A program made the position numbers and the translations under genes. Below the pieces are notes generated by a model. It was not told the DNA's origin. It did no database searches and saw nothing but the letters and a program-made list of their open reading frames with translations. From Amycolatopsis nigrescens CSC17Ta-90 (lineage in GTDB: Bacteria; Actinomycetota; Actinomycetes; Mycobacteriales; Pseudonocardiaceae), in contig NZ_ARVW01000001.1 of assembly GCF_000384315.1 (NCBI RefSeq), forward strand, positions 939,746 through 1,003,745: 64,000 nt of DNA. The letters run 5' to 3'. This document shows, one piece after another, positions 40,648 to 48,560 of the stretch. Each line of letters begins with the position of its first letter. Positions within the stretch are counted from its first letter, which is position 1.

Positions 40648-41862
40648 ATGTCCGAATCGCCCGCGGTATGCCATGGTGAGCGCGTGACGGCCGAACAGCG
40701 CGTCGCGAAGGACAAGGCCGTCGAGCAGAGCAGTGTGCTCGACGAACTGCTTCGCGAGCGTGAAGGGCTGCTCGGCACCCTCGACCGGGTGGTCGCCCTG
40801 CAGGGCACCGCGCGGCTGATCCGGGAGACGATCGGCTCGCACTCCGGTTTCGTGGCCGAGCTCGACGGCCCGGACCGGGCGGTGATCCGCTGGCTGGCCG
40901 GGAACCGCACCAACGCGCTGCAGAACCTGGCGGTGCCGATCGGCCAGGGCATCGGCGGCCGGGTGCTCGCGCTGGGCGAACCGGTGCGGGTCAGCGACTA
41001 CGTCAGCTCGTCCACGATCACCCACCAGTTCGACGCCCAGGTCCGCGGCGAGGGCCTGACCGCGATGGTCGCGGTGCCGATCTTCAGCCGCGAAGGCGGC
41101 TCCACCAGGACAGTGGCGGTGGCCTACGCCGCGATGCGGGAGTCCGCGAACTTCGGCGACGACGCGGTCGGCAGGCTGGAGGGCATCGCCGAGCAGGCCG
41201 CCACCGCGCTGCGGCTGGCCGGGGTCGCCGAGTCGAGCACCGCGAACGCCGTCTCCGCGGAGCGTCGCCGGATGCAGGCCGCGCTGCACGACTCGGTCGG
41301 CGCGCTGCTGTTCTCGATCGGGGTCCAGGTGCGTGACCTGCACCAGGCGATCCGCGACAACCCGATGCTGGAGCACCGGCTGCGCAGCCTGGAGGCGGAC
41401 GTTTCGGCCGCGTCCAGTGCGTTGCGGGAGTCGCTGCTCGCGCTGTCGGAGTCCAGTCCGGAACGGGCGCTGCCGGTGGAGATGGCCGAGCACGCGCGTT
41501 CCTTCGAGTCGCGCTGCGGGGTGCCGGCCAGGTTCGTGCAGCTGGCGCCGGTCCGGCCGCTGGACGCCGAGCGCACCGGGCTGCTGATCGCCGCCGTGCG
41601 CGAGGGACTGCTGAACGTGGAGAAGCACGCGGTGGCGTTCTCCGTGGTGGTGAGCCTCGGGCCGAGCGACGAGGGGGTGCAGGTGGTGGTGGCCGACGAT
41701 GGCGCCGGTGATGCCGCCGAGGAGCAGGCCGGTACCGGGATGGGGCTGCGCACGCTGTCCGACCGGGCGGCCAGGCTCGGCGGCCGGGTCAGCCTGGTGC
41801 GCAACGAGGACGGGGGCTGCACGCTGCGCGCGTGGGTGCCGGGCGTGGACTCGCCCCGATGA
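40648..41862 (+). CDS. GAF-domain sensor histidine kinase (NarL-partner type)
   Basis: This 404-residue cytoplasmic kinase has no transmembrane segment. An N-terminal helix is followed by a GAF domain (about 35-190; AVPIGQGIGGRVLALGEPVRVSDYV and AMVAVPIFSREG). The HisKA_3 dimer/phosphoacceptor helix has the His in RRRMQAALHDSVGALLFSIGVQVRDL (about 215). A HATPase domain follows (REGLLNVEKHAVAFSVVVS; VADDGAG; GTGMGLRTLSDRAARLGG). Start 40648 or the in-frame GTG 40684 are both possible. It feeds the response regulator just downstream. Its stop (ATGA at 41859-41862) opens a chain of mini-ORFs leading to that regulator. Confidence 0.9.
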   Translation: MSESPAVCHGERVTAEQRVAKDKAVEQSSVLDELLREREGLLGTLDRVVALQGTARLIRETIGSHSGFVAELDGPDRAVIRWLAGNRTNALQNLAVPIGQGIGGRVLALGEPVRVSDYVSSSTITHQFDAQVRGEGLTAMVAVPIFSREGGSTRTVAVAYAAMRESANFGDDAVGRLEGIAEQAATALRLAGVAESSTANAVSAERRRMQAALHDSVGALLFSIGVQVRDLHQAIRDNPMLEHRLRSLEADVSAASSALRESLLALSESSPERALPVEMAEHARSFESRCGVPARFVQLAPVRPLDAERTGLLIAAVREGLLNVEKHAVAFSVVVSLGPSDEGVQVVVADDGAGDAAEEQAGTGMGLRTLSDRAARLGGRVSLVRNEDGGCTLRAWVPGVDSPR

Positions 41863-41891
41863 GCCTTCCTCCCGCTGAGGCGGCGATATGA
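41859..41891 (+). CDS. Coupling mini-ORF 1 (10 residues)
   Basis: The peptide MSLPPAEAAI is encoded by an ATG that overlaps the kinase stop (ATGA at 41859-41862) and ends in a TGA at 41889-41891, which overlaps the next ATG. It carries the PPAEAA core encoded by the 38-bp repeat. Its role is unknown and translation is unproven. Confidence 0.45.
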   Translation: MSLPPAEAAI

Positions 41892-41929
41892 CCGCCGAAG
41901 TATTTCCTCCCGCTGAGGCGGCGAAATGA
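41888..41929 (+). CDS. Coupling mini-ORF 2 (13 residues)
   Basis: The peptide MTAEVFPPAEAAK starts at an ATG overlapping the stop of mini-ORF 1 and stops at TGA 41927-41929, overlapping the next ATG. It begins like the response regulator (MTAK), as expected from duplication of its start region. A GAGG precedes the ATG by 8-9 nt. Confidence 0.45.
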   Translation: MTAEVFPPAEAAK

Positions 41930-41967
41930 CCGCCGAAGCACTTCCCCCCGCTGAGGCGGCGAAATGA
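41926..41967 (+). CDS. Coupling mini-ORF 3 (13 residues)
   Basis: The peptide MTAEALPPAEAAK differs from mini-ORF 2 at two positions. Its TGA at 41965-41967 overlaps the response-regulator ATG at 41964. All four junctions from kinase to regulator are ATGA overlaps. Confidence 0.45.
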   Translation: MTAEALPPAEAAK

Positions 41968-42584
41968 CCGCGAAGGTGGTGGTCGTCGATGACCATCCGG
42001 TGGTGCGGGACGGGGTGACGCTGCTGCTGCGCGCGGAGCCGTCGCTGGAGCTGGCGGGTGCGGCCGAATCGGGGCGCGCGGCCATCGCGCTGGTCAGCGA
42101 GCTGCGGCCGGAGCTGGTGCTGCTCGACCTGCGGTTGCCGGACATGCTGGCGCCGGAGGTGATCGCCGAGCTGCGCCGGGTGCATCCGGCGGCCCGGATC
42201 GTGGTGTTCACCGCGCACGGCGATCATCAGGGCCTGCTCGCCGCGCTGGACGCGGGGGCGGATGGCTGCCTGCTCAAGGATGTGGCCGGTACCGACCTGG
42301 TCGCCGCGCTGCGCCGGGTGCTGCACGGCGAGCGGGTGGTGGATCCCCGGATCCTGCCCGCGCCCGGCCGCCGCTCGGACGCGCTGGCCCGCAGCGGGTT
42401 GACCAGGCGGGAGTACGAGGTGCTGCGGCTGGCCGCGCAGGGCCAGACCAACCCGGAGATCGCGGAGACCACCGGGCTGACCCGGAACACGGTGAAGACC
42501 TACCTCCAGTCCGCTTTGCACAAGCTGGGCGCGCGCAACCGGGTCGAGGCGATCGGCAAGGCCAGCGAAGCCGGCCTGCTCTGA
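41964..42584 (+). CDS. NarL/FixJ-family response regulator
   Basis: This 206-residue regulator has a receiver domain (VVVVDDHPVVRDGV with the acidic pair; phospho-acceptor Asp in LVLLDLRLPD about 53; Lys in GCLLKDV) and a C-terminal LuxR-type helix-turn-helix (LTRREYEVLRLAAQGQTNPEIAETTGLTRNTVKTYLQSALHKLG, about 148-191). It is the cognate of the upstream GAF kinase. It starts at the third copy of the 38-bp repeat. Targets are unknown; the small membrane-protein gene and the Liv operon downstream are candidates by position only. Confidence 0.93.
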   Translation: MTAKVVVVDDHPVVRDGVTLLLRAEPSLELAGAAESGRAAIALVSELRPELVLLDLRLPDMLAPEVIAELRRVHPAARIVVFTAHGDHQGLLAALDAGADGCLLKDVAGTDLVAALRRVLHGERVVDPRILPAPGRRSDALARSGLTRREYEVLRLAAQGQTNPEIAETTGLTRNTVKTYLQSALHKLGARNRVEAIGKASEAGLL

Positions 42585-42680
42585 TCCCGTCTCGGATCGG
42601 TTTCGGTCGTTAACGGCTTGCCCGGACGGCACGAGTACCAAGCCACCCGTGCCACGTCCCGTCGAAGAAAAGAGCATGCC

Positions 42681-42971
42681 GTGCCCACAGAAAGACTGGT
42701 CTTACTTCTCGGGGTCATCCTGGGAGCCGTAGCCGTCATCGTCGGCCTGGTCATCCTGCTCAGCCCGGTCACCTCGGCCTCGGGCTACGACTGCGGCAAT
42801 CCGGTGAGCCCGAAGACCTCGCAGGCGGCGCAGCACGCGGCGTCCTGCCGGGCGGCACTGTCCGGACAGGCACTGGCCGGGTGGACCACCGCGATCGTCG
42901 GCGGCATCGTCGGCGCGGCCGGTGCCGTCGCCCTCGCCGGTCGGCGCGAGGAGCGCACGGCCACAACCTGA
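42681..42971 (+). CDS. Small membrane protein with two hydrophobic helices
   Basis: This 96-residue protein has one helix at about 5-29 (LVLLLGVILGAVAVIVGLVILL), a short extracytoplasmic segment with two Cys (YDCGNP, ASCRAA) and a second helix at about 68-88 (WTTAIVGGIVGAAGAVALAG) before a basic tail. The GTG at 42681 follows GAAGAAAAGAGC. No family is recognised. It is 97 nt after the response regulator and may be one of its targets. It is followed by palindrome A5. Confidence 0.7.
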   Translation: MPTERLVLLLGVILGAVAVIVGLVILLSPVTSASGYDCGNPVSPKTSQAAQHAASCRAALSGQALAGWTTAIVGGIVGAAGAVALAGRREERTATT

Positions 42972-42982
42972 CGGCCCCAGGG

Positions 42983-43026
42983 TCGTGAGTGAAAAAGGTT
43001 GCCGGAACAACACTTTTCACTCACGA
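42983..43026. terminator. Palindrome family A, copy 5
   Basis: Left arm TCGTGAGTGAAAAAGGTTG, loop CCGGAA, right arm CAACACTTTTCACTCACGA. It starts 12 nt after the small membrane-protein stop. The right arm is identical to copies 3 and 4, while the left arm differs from perfect complementarity at two bases near the loop. Confidence 0.75.
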
Positions 43027-43168
43027 GGCCGGTCCGCCGCTTCGGTCGGTGCGCGGCTGGGTACTCGCGGTGCAGGCGTGTCCGTTTTGTTGTCTTCACG
43101 TCGTTCTTACCTCTCCAGGTGGGGGTGTCGGATCTGTCCGCACCGATTCAGGATTGCCGCCACTGAGC

Positions 43169-43182
43169 GTGACTCACGTCAC
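43169..43182. promoter_or_regulatory. Dyad upstream of the Liv-type operon
   Basis: GTGAC-TCAC-GTCAC is a perfect 5-bp inverted repeat 21 bp before the first ABC gene and 9 bp before its AGGAGG. Its form resembles CRP/FNR- or GntR-type operators. The factor is unknown. Confidence 0.4.
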
Positions 43183-43203
43183 ACGATCGGAGGAGGCATC
43201 TTC

Positions 43204-43998
43204 GTGCTGAGCGTGCGCGGTCTCCGGGTCCGGTACGGCCGATCGGTGGCCGCCCTGCACGGCGTGGACCTCGACGTGCCCTCCGACGGGGTGCTGGCCG
43301 TGCTCGGCGGCAACGGCGCCGGGAAGTCGACCCTGCTGCGCGCGGTCTCCGGCACGCTGCGGATGCACCGCGGGTCGGTCGCCGGCGGCGAGATCCGTTA
43401 CCAGGACCGGCCGATCCACCGGCTGGACCCGGCCGCGATCGTCCGGCTCGGCGTGGTCGGGGTCCCCGAGGGCAGGCAGATCTTCGCCAGGATGACCGTC
43501 GAGGAGAACCTGCGCGCCGGCGGGATCGGCGCGCCATCGGCCGGGCAGCGCGCCGCCGCCAGACGGCGGGTGCTCGAACTCTTCCCGGTGCTGGCCGATC
43601 GGGCCAAGCAGCGGGCCGGCCTGCTTTCCGGCGGGGAGCAGCAGATGCTCGCCATCGGCAGGGCGCTGATGTCCGGGCCGCGGCTGCTGCTGCTCGACGA
43701 GCCGTCACTCGGGCTGGCGCCGCGGATGGTCGAGCGGATCGGCCGGATCGTGCGGGAGATCCACGCGCAGGGCACCGCGGTGGTGCTGGTCGAGCAGAAC
43801 GCGATGATGGCGCTGCGGGTGGCCGAGCGCGCGGTGGTCTTCGAGGTCGGCCGGGTGGCACTGGCCGGTGCGGCCGCCGACCTCGCCGCGAGCGAGGACG
43901 TGCGGCGGCTGTACCTCGGCGGGCACGCGGGACCCGAAAAGGACGTGGCGGCACGGGAAGATCGGGCCGGTCGGACCCTGACCAGGTGGCGCCGATGA
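43204..43998 (+). CDS. Liv-type ABC transporter ATP-binding protein (LivF-like)
   Basis: This 264-residue ATPase has Walker A GGNGAGKSTLLRAVSG (about 37-52), the signature LLSGGEQQMLAIGRAL (about 138-153) and Walker B LLLLDEPSLGLAP, followed by the switch region VVLVEQN typical of LivF. The GTG at 43204 is set by AGGAGG at 43191-43196. It is the first gene of a five-gene importer operon, and its stop overlaps the next ATPase start (ATGA). Substrate class is discussed with the binding protein. Confidence 0.88.
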   Translation: MLSVRGLRVRYGRSVAALHGVDLDVPSDGVLAVLGGNGAGKSTLLRAVSGTLRMHRGSVAGGEIRYQDRPIHRLDPAAIVRLGVVGVPEGRQIFARMTVEENLRAGGIGAPSAGQRAAARRRVLELFPVLADRAKQRAGLLSGGEQQMLAIGRALMSGPRLLLLDEPSLGLAPRMVERIGRIVREIHAQGTAVVLVEQNAMMALRVAERAVVFEVGRVALAGAAADLAASEDVRRLYLGGHAGPEKDVAAREDRAGRTLTRWRR

Positions 43999-44795
43999 CC
44001 ACCGGCGTCCCCGAGCTCGTCGTCGAGCACCTGACCCTGCGGTTCGGCGGGATCACCGCGCTCGACGACGTGTCCTTCACCGTGCGCCCCGGCTCGCTGC
44101 ACGCGCTGATCGGGCCGAACGGCGCCGGGAAGTCCAGCTGCTTCAACGTGATCAGCGGGCTCTACCGGGCGGGCTCCGGCCGGGTTCGGCTCGGTGCCGT
44201 TTCGCTGACCGGGCTGCGCCCGCACCGGCTGGCCGCGCTCGGCGTCGGCCGCTCGTTCCAGAACGCGGCCCTGTCCCCCGGCTCGACCGTGCTGGACAAC
44301 GTGCTGCTCGGCCGGCACTCGCTGACCACCGGCGGTTTCCTGGCCTGCGGGCTCAGGCTGCCGTGGACGGTCCGCGCGCAGCGGCGGCACACCGCGCGGG
44401 TGCTGGAGATCTGCGAGTTCCTCGACATCGCCGGGCTGGCGCACACCCCGGTGGCGGCGCTGCCCTACGGCGCGGTCAAGCGGGTGGACCTGGCCAGGGC
44501 GCTGGCGGTGGAACCGGTGCTGCTGCTGCTCGACGAGCCGGCGGCGGGCATGCACGCGGGCGAGACGGCCGAGCTGGCGGGCACCATCCGCGCGATCCGC
44601 GACCAGCTGGGCATCTCGGTGCTGCTGGTCGAGCACGACATGGGGCTGGTGATGGGCATCGCCGACCGGGTCACCGTGCTCGACTTCGGCCGGTGCATCG
44701 CGGACGGCACCCCGGCCGAGGTCCAGTCCGACCCCGAGGTGATCAAGGCGTACCTGGGCATCACGAGCACGGAGAGCACCGAGGAGTCCGCGTGA
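43995..44795 (+). CDS. Liv-type ABC transporter ATP-binding protein (LivG-like)
   Basis: This 266-residue ATPase has Walker A GPNGAGKSSCFNVISGLY (about 36-53), GVGRSFQNAALSPGSTVLDNV characteristic of LivG, a signature region in ALPYGAVKRVDLARALA, Walker B LLLLDEPAAGMH and the H-loop LLVEHDMGLVMGIAD. In the signature motif the usual S-G of LSYGxQ is PYGAVK, as in other LivG proteins. ATG 43995 overlaps the previous stop; a GTG at 43986 is possible. Confidence 0.9.
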   Translation: MTTGVPELVVEHLTLRFGGITALDDVSFTVRPGSLHALIGPNGAGKSSCFNVISGLYRAGSGRVRLGAVSLTGLRPHRLAALGVGRSFQNAALSPGSTVLDNVLLGRHSLTTGGFLACGLRLPWTVRAQRRHTARVLEICEFLDIAGLAHTPVAALPYGAVKRVDLARALAVEPVLLLLDEPAAGMHAGETAELAGTIRAIRDQLGISVLLVEHDMGLVMGIADRVTVLDFGRCIADGTPAEVQSDPEVIKAYLGITSTESTEESA

Positions 44796-45670
44796 ACACC
44801 TTTCTGCAGCTGGTGGTGAACGGCCTCGGCAAGGGCGCGGTGTTCGCCTTGCTGGCGCTGGGTTTCGTGGTGATCTTCAAGGCCACCGAAGTGATCAACT
44901 TCGCGCACGGGTCGCTGGTGCTGCTCGGCGGCTACCTGGTCGTGGTGACCAGGGACGCGCTCGGCTGGGCCGGCGCGTCGCTGGTGGGCATCGCCGGTGC
45001 CGGGCTGCTCGCGCTCGGGGTGGAACGGCTGCTGCTGTCGCGTTCCCGGTTCGCCGACCCGAACAGCCTGGCCCTGCTCACCATCGGCATCGACGTGATC
45101 ATCACCGAGGAGATCGTGCGGCGGCTCGGGGTCACCCTGCCCTTCCTCGGCGAGGCGTGGGACGCGCAGCCGTTCCAGCTCGGCGGCATCACCCTGTTCC
45201 GCACCCAACTGGTCGCGCTGGTGGTGGCCACCGTGCTGATCACCGCGTTCTGGCTGGCGTTCAAGCATTCGGACTGGGGCGTGGCGATGCGGGCGCAGGC
45301 GGAGAACCGCGAGGCCGCCGCGCTGATGGGCATCCGCAGCGCGCGGGTCACCGCCACCGCCTGGCTGGTCGCGGGTTCGCTGGCCGGGGTGGCGGTGCTG
45401 TTCATCGCCACCCAGGACTTCTCCGGCGCCGGGCTGTCCCGCGGCACGCACTCGATCGCGCTGGCCGCGTTCCCCGCGGCCATTCTCGGCGGGCTGGACT
45501 CCACCGCCGGCGCGGTGGTCGGCGGGCTGGTGGTCGGTCTGGTGGAAGCGCTGTCCGCGCAGTACATCTCCTTCGACTTCTCGAAGAGCGCGGTCTTCCT
45601 GGTGATGCTGGTGGTGCTGGTCTTCCGGCCGTCCGGGCTGTTCGGCACCAGGGAGAGCACCCGTGTCTAG
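44792..45670 (+). CDS. Liv-type ABC transporter permease (LivH-like)
   Basis: This 292-residue integral membrane permease has about eight hydrophobic helices. Family signatures are LALGFVVIFKATEVINFAHGSLVLLGGY near the N-terminus and RAQAENREAAALMGI followed by AAFPAAILGGLDSTAGAVVGGLVVGLVE, the EAA-like loop that meets the ATPases. The GTG overlaps the previous stop (GTGA), and its TAG overlaps the next reading frame. Confidence 0.9.
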   Translation: MNTFLQLVVNGLGKGAVFALLALGFVVIFKATEVINFAHGSLVLLGGYLVVVTRDALGWAGASLVGIAGAGLLALGVERLLLSRSRFADPNSLALLTIGIDVIITEEIVRRLGVTLPFLGEAWDAQPFQLGGITLFRTQLVALVVATVLITAFWLAFKHSDWGVAMRAQAENREAAALMGIRSARVTATAWLVAGSLAGVAVLFIATQDFSGAGLSRGTHSIALAAFPAAILGGLDSTAGAVVGGLVVGLVEALSAQYISFDFSKSAVFLVMLVVLVFRPSGLFGTRESTRV

Positions 45671-46982
45671 CCGAGCACAGGACAACTCGCGCGTGCAGTC
45701 CGAGGCGAGTTCCGAACGCGCATCCGCCGAAGGCCCGCTATCGCGGCGGCAGGGCTCCGGACAGCACACGGCCGACGATATCGGGAAGTCGAGCCCTGTC
45801 GACGCGATCGCGGATGCGCGTTTCCAAAGCTCTGACACTCTGCTCGAAGCTGCCGAGGCCGAAGCGGTGTCCGCCCAGCCGCCGCGAAAGCCGGTCCGGC
45901 TGCTGAAGGCCGCCGCCTGGCTCGCGCTGTTCGTGGTGCTGCTGGCGTTACCCCTGTACGTGGACGCGGCCTGGCTGAAAGCCGGGCAGTACATGATGGT
46001 CGGCGCGGTCGGCGCGATCGGGCTGACCATGCTGGTCGGCCAGGCCGGGCAGCTTTCACTGGCGCACGCGTTCTTCATCCTGGCCGGTGGCACCGGTTAC
46101 GCGGTGCTGGCCGGGCCAACCGACGATCCGCGGGTGCTCGGCTTCGGCCTCGACCCCGGCCTTGCCATGCTCGGCGCGGTGCTGATCACCGCGTTGCTCG
46201 GGCTCGCCTTCGCCCCGGTCTCCGGGCGGCTGCGTGGCATCTACCTCGGCGTGGCCTCGCTGTCCCTGGTCTTCCTCGGGCTCTACTTCGGACAGTCGGC
46301 GGACCGGCTGACCGGCGGCACCTCCACCGGCCGCACCCCGGCCCCGTTCGAGCTGTTCGGCTTCTCCTTCGGCCCCGGCGCGTCGGAGCTGGAGGTGCTC
46401 GGCGTGCCGATGCGGCAGGCGGAGCGCACCTGGTACCTGTTCCTGCTGCTCACCGTGCTCGCGCTGGTGGTGGCCCGTGGCGCGGTACGCGGACGGGTCG
46501 GCCGGTCGTGGCGCGCGGTGCGGGACAACGAGGCCGCGGCCGCCGTGCTGGGGGTGCACGTGGCGCGGGCCAAGGCGGGCGCGTTCGCGGTGTCTTCGGC
46601 CTACGCCGGGCTGGCCGGGGTGATGACCGTGCTGTGGTTCGACATCCTGAAACCGGACGAGAGCGAATTCGGCAGCTACGGCATCAACGTGTCCATCGCG
46701 TTCCTGGCGATGGTGATCATCGGCGGGCTCGGCTCGGTGACCGGCGCGTTGGTGGGCGCGCTGATCGTGAACGGCCTGCCGCAGGTGCTCTCGCTCTACG
46801 CGGGCGAGCTGGGCTGGTTCACCGGCACCGGCGACGGTGCGCTCACCCCGATCCTGATCAGCTCGTTCGTCTACGGCGCGGCGATCATCCTCGTCGTGCT
46901 GTTCGAACCCGGGGGCCTGGCGGCGATCGGTCGCAGGATCACGGGCAGGCGCCGCAGGAAACACCCCGGAGAGGAACGGTAA
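45663..46982 (+). CDS. Liv-type ABC transporter permease (LivM-like) with a questionable N-terminal extension
   Basis: From GTG 45663 this is 439 residues. Residues 1-72 are hydrophilic (SRAQDNSRVQSEASSERAS...) and unlike LivM proteins. The permease proper begins at PPRKPVRLLKAAAWLALFVV and contains LTMLVGQAGQLSLAHAFFILAGG, RLRGIYLGVASLSLVFLG and RAVRDNEAAAAVLGVHVARAKAGAF. A GTG at 45867 would give a normal 371-residue LivM. The extension region is less GC-biased and contains a 13-bp inverted repeat (45715-45727 and 45810-45822), so an inserted sequence is possible. Confidence 0.85.
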   Translation: MSSRAQDNSRVQSEASSERASAEGPLSRRQGSGQHTADDIGKSSPVDAIADARFQSSDTLLEAAEAEAVSAQPPRKPVRLLKAAAWLALFVVLLALPLYVDAAWLKAGQYMMVGAVGAIGLTMLVGQAGQLSLAHAFFILAGGTGYAVLAGPTDDPRVLGFGLDPGLAMLGAVLITALLGLAFAPVSGRLRGIYLGVASLSLVFLGLYFGQSADRLTGGTSTGRTPAPFELFGFSFGPGASELEVLGVPMRQAERTWYLFLLLTVLALVVARGAVRGRVGRSWRAVRDNEAAAAVLGVHVARAKAGAFAVSSAYAGLAGVMTVLWFDILKPDESEFGSYGINVSIAFLAMVIIGGLGSVTGALVGALIVNGLPQVLSLYAGELGWFTGTGDGALTPILISSFVYGAAIILVVLFEPGGLAAIGRRITGRRRRKHPGEER

Positions 46983-46985
46983 GTC

Positions 46986-48242
46986 ATGCACAGGAAGCAC
47001 CTCGGCGCCTCGTTGGCGCTGACCGCCCTGCTCACGCTCGCCGCGTGCAGCACCAAGGCGGGCGAAAGCGGGTCGTCCGGCCAGGACGGCTCGGGGGTCA
47101 AAAGCGGGATCGGGGTCACCGAGACGGAGATCGTGCTCGGCGCGATGACCGACAAGACCGGGGTGTTCAAGAACCTCGGGCTCGGCATCACCCAGGGCAA
47201 CGAGCTATGGGCGAAGGACTTCAACGACGCCGGCGGGGTGTGCGGGCGCAAGGTCCGGCTGGAGACGGTGGACCACGGCTACAAGGCCGACACCGCGAAG
47301 ACGCTGTACCCGCAGATCGAGCCGAAGGTGCTCGGTTTCGTGCAGCTGCTCGGCTCACCGGTGGTCGCCGCGCTGAAGCAGAACCTGGCCGGGGACAAGG
47401 CGCTGGCCGCCCCGGCGTCCTGGTCTTCGGAGCTGCTGGACAACCCGTACGTGATGATCGTCGGCACCACCTACGACGTGGAGATGATCGACGGGCTGTC
47501 CTACCTGGCCGAACAGGGCCTGCTGGCGGACGGCGACACGATCGGTCACGTCTACATCGACGGTGAGTACGGCGCCAACGGCCTGCGCGGGTCCAAGTTC
47601 TACGCCGAGCGGCACAACCTCGCGCTGAAGGAAGTCAAGATCACTTCCACGGACAACGACCTGACCAATATCGTCACCGGCCTCAAGGGCGAAGGGGTCA
47701 AGGCGATCCTGCTGACCACCTCGCCCACCCAGAGCGGCTCCGCGCTGGCCGCGAACAAGGCGCTCGGGCTGAACGTGCCGGTGCTCGGCAACAACCCGGT
47801 GTTCGACCCGGTGCTGCTGAAGAGTCCGGCGGCCGGCGCGCTGGACAAGCTGTTCGTGGTGGCCAGCAGCGTGCCGTTCTCCGCGGACATCCCGAAGGCC
47901 AGGGAGGTCGCGCAGAAGTACAAGGCGGCCTACACCGAGACGCCGAACGGTGGCGTGCCCTACGGCTACGCGGTCGCCGAAGTGTGGGGATCAGTACTCC
48001 GGAAAGCTTGTGAAAACAAGGACTTGACCCGGGACGGCATTCAGGCGGCGTTGAAGCAGACTACTTCGGCGAATACCGGAAACCTGGTCGCGGCACTGGA
48101 CTTCTCCAAACCGGGCTGGCCGCCGACTCGTCAGGTCTATGTGGCCACTCCGGACGCTTCGGCCGAAGGCGGAGTGCGTTATGTAAAGCCCTTGTTCGAA
48201 GCCCCTGAGGCAAAAGATTACGTGGCACCGCACCAAAAGTAG
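46986..48242 (+). CDS. Liv-type ABC transporter substrate-binding lipoprotein
   Basis: This 418-residue lipoprotein has a signal peptide and lipobox LTLAACST (Cys about 21), then a type I periplasmic-binding fold (TETEIVLGAMTDKTGVFKNLGLGITQGNELWAKDFNDAGGVCGRKVRLETVDHGY). Members bind branched-chain amino acids, amides, urea or aromatic acids. A hydratase and decarboxylase of aromatic meta-cleavage lie downstream, making an aromatic or dicarboxylic substrate plausible. The last 80 codons use noticeably more A/T at third positions than the rest of the gene. Confidence 0.88.
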   Translation: MHRKHLGASLALTALLTLAACSTKAGESGSSGQDGSGVKSGIGVTETEIVLGAMTDKTGVFKNLGLGITQGNELWAKDFNDAGGVCGRKVRLETVDHGYKADTAKTLYPQIEPKVLGFVQLLGSPVVAALKQNLAGDKALAAPASWSSELLDNPYVMIVGTTYDVEMIDGLSYLAEQGLLADGDTIGHVYIDGEYGANGLRGSKFYAERHNLALKEVKITSTDNDLTNIVTGLKGEGVKAILLTTSPTQSGSALAANKALGLNVPVLGNNPVFDPVLLKSPAAGALDKLFVVASSVPFSADIPKAREVAQKYKAAYTETPNGGVPYGYAVAEVWGSVLRKACENKDLTRDGIQAALKQTTSANTGNLVAALDFSKPGWPPTRQVYVATPDASAEGGVRYVKPLFEAPEAKDYVAPHQK

Positions 48243-48560
48243 CTAGTTAGCGACGGTGTGCGACGCGACTGCTGCACGCGGTTACCGGTGGCGCGGTCGT
48301 TCGCCGGGACCTGACAAAGTGCCGCAAACACAATGCGTGCCACCCGGTGTCTAGCGGACACTCTCTAGTAAGGGATTTGCCGCCACCCAACACCTGACCG
48401 GCGAATGAATGCCGACGAGGAAACTGGGGGTGGGGAGGTGCCCGCGCTACCCCGGGCGGGCACCTCCCGAACCTTGCGGCCGGCCCGTCCCGGCGGACCA
48501 CGTGCCGCCCAGTGGGACGAGCCCCTTGCGCGGCACGCCGGCCGCGATGAGAGTTCACCC
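48243..48560. other. 318-bp intergenic region between the importer and the hydratase gene
   Basis: I see no supported gene here. Contents are a short GTGTC/GGACAC dyad near 48348-48362, a strong hairpin at 48433-48468, and about 90 nt of GC-rich leader before the hydratase ATG. Reading frames crossing it are Arg/Pro-rich and look non-coding. Confidence 0.6.
48433..48468. terminator. Strong hairpin upstream of the hydratase gene
   Basis: GGGAGGTGCCCGC (48433-48445) pairs perfectly with GCGGGCACCTCCC (48456-48468) across a 10-nt loop. It has no T-tract. It may end the importer transcript about 190 nt after its last stop, or act as a leader structure for the hydratase/decarboxylase operon, which starts about 92 nt later. 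Confidence 0.55.

Larger units (their letters stand above)
41865..41976 (+). repeat. 38-bp tandem repeat (three copies) at the kinase/regulator junction
   Basis: The copies begin at 41865, 41903 and 41941, and the last is about 2 bp shorter at its end. The common core is CCCGCTGAGGCGGCGA followed by ATGACCGC and CGAAG. Each unit holds a GAGG Shine-Dalgarno-like element and an ATGACCGC start. The third start is the genuine start of the response regulator. The first two copies differ from each other by only a few bases, so the duplication looks recent or under homogenisation. Confidence 0.9.
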
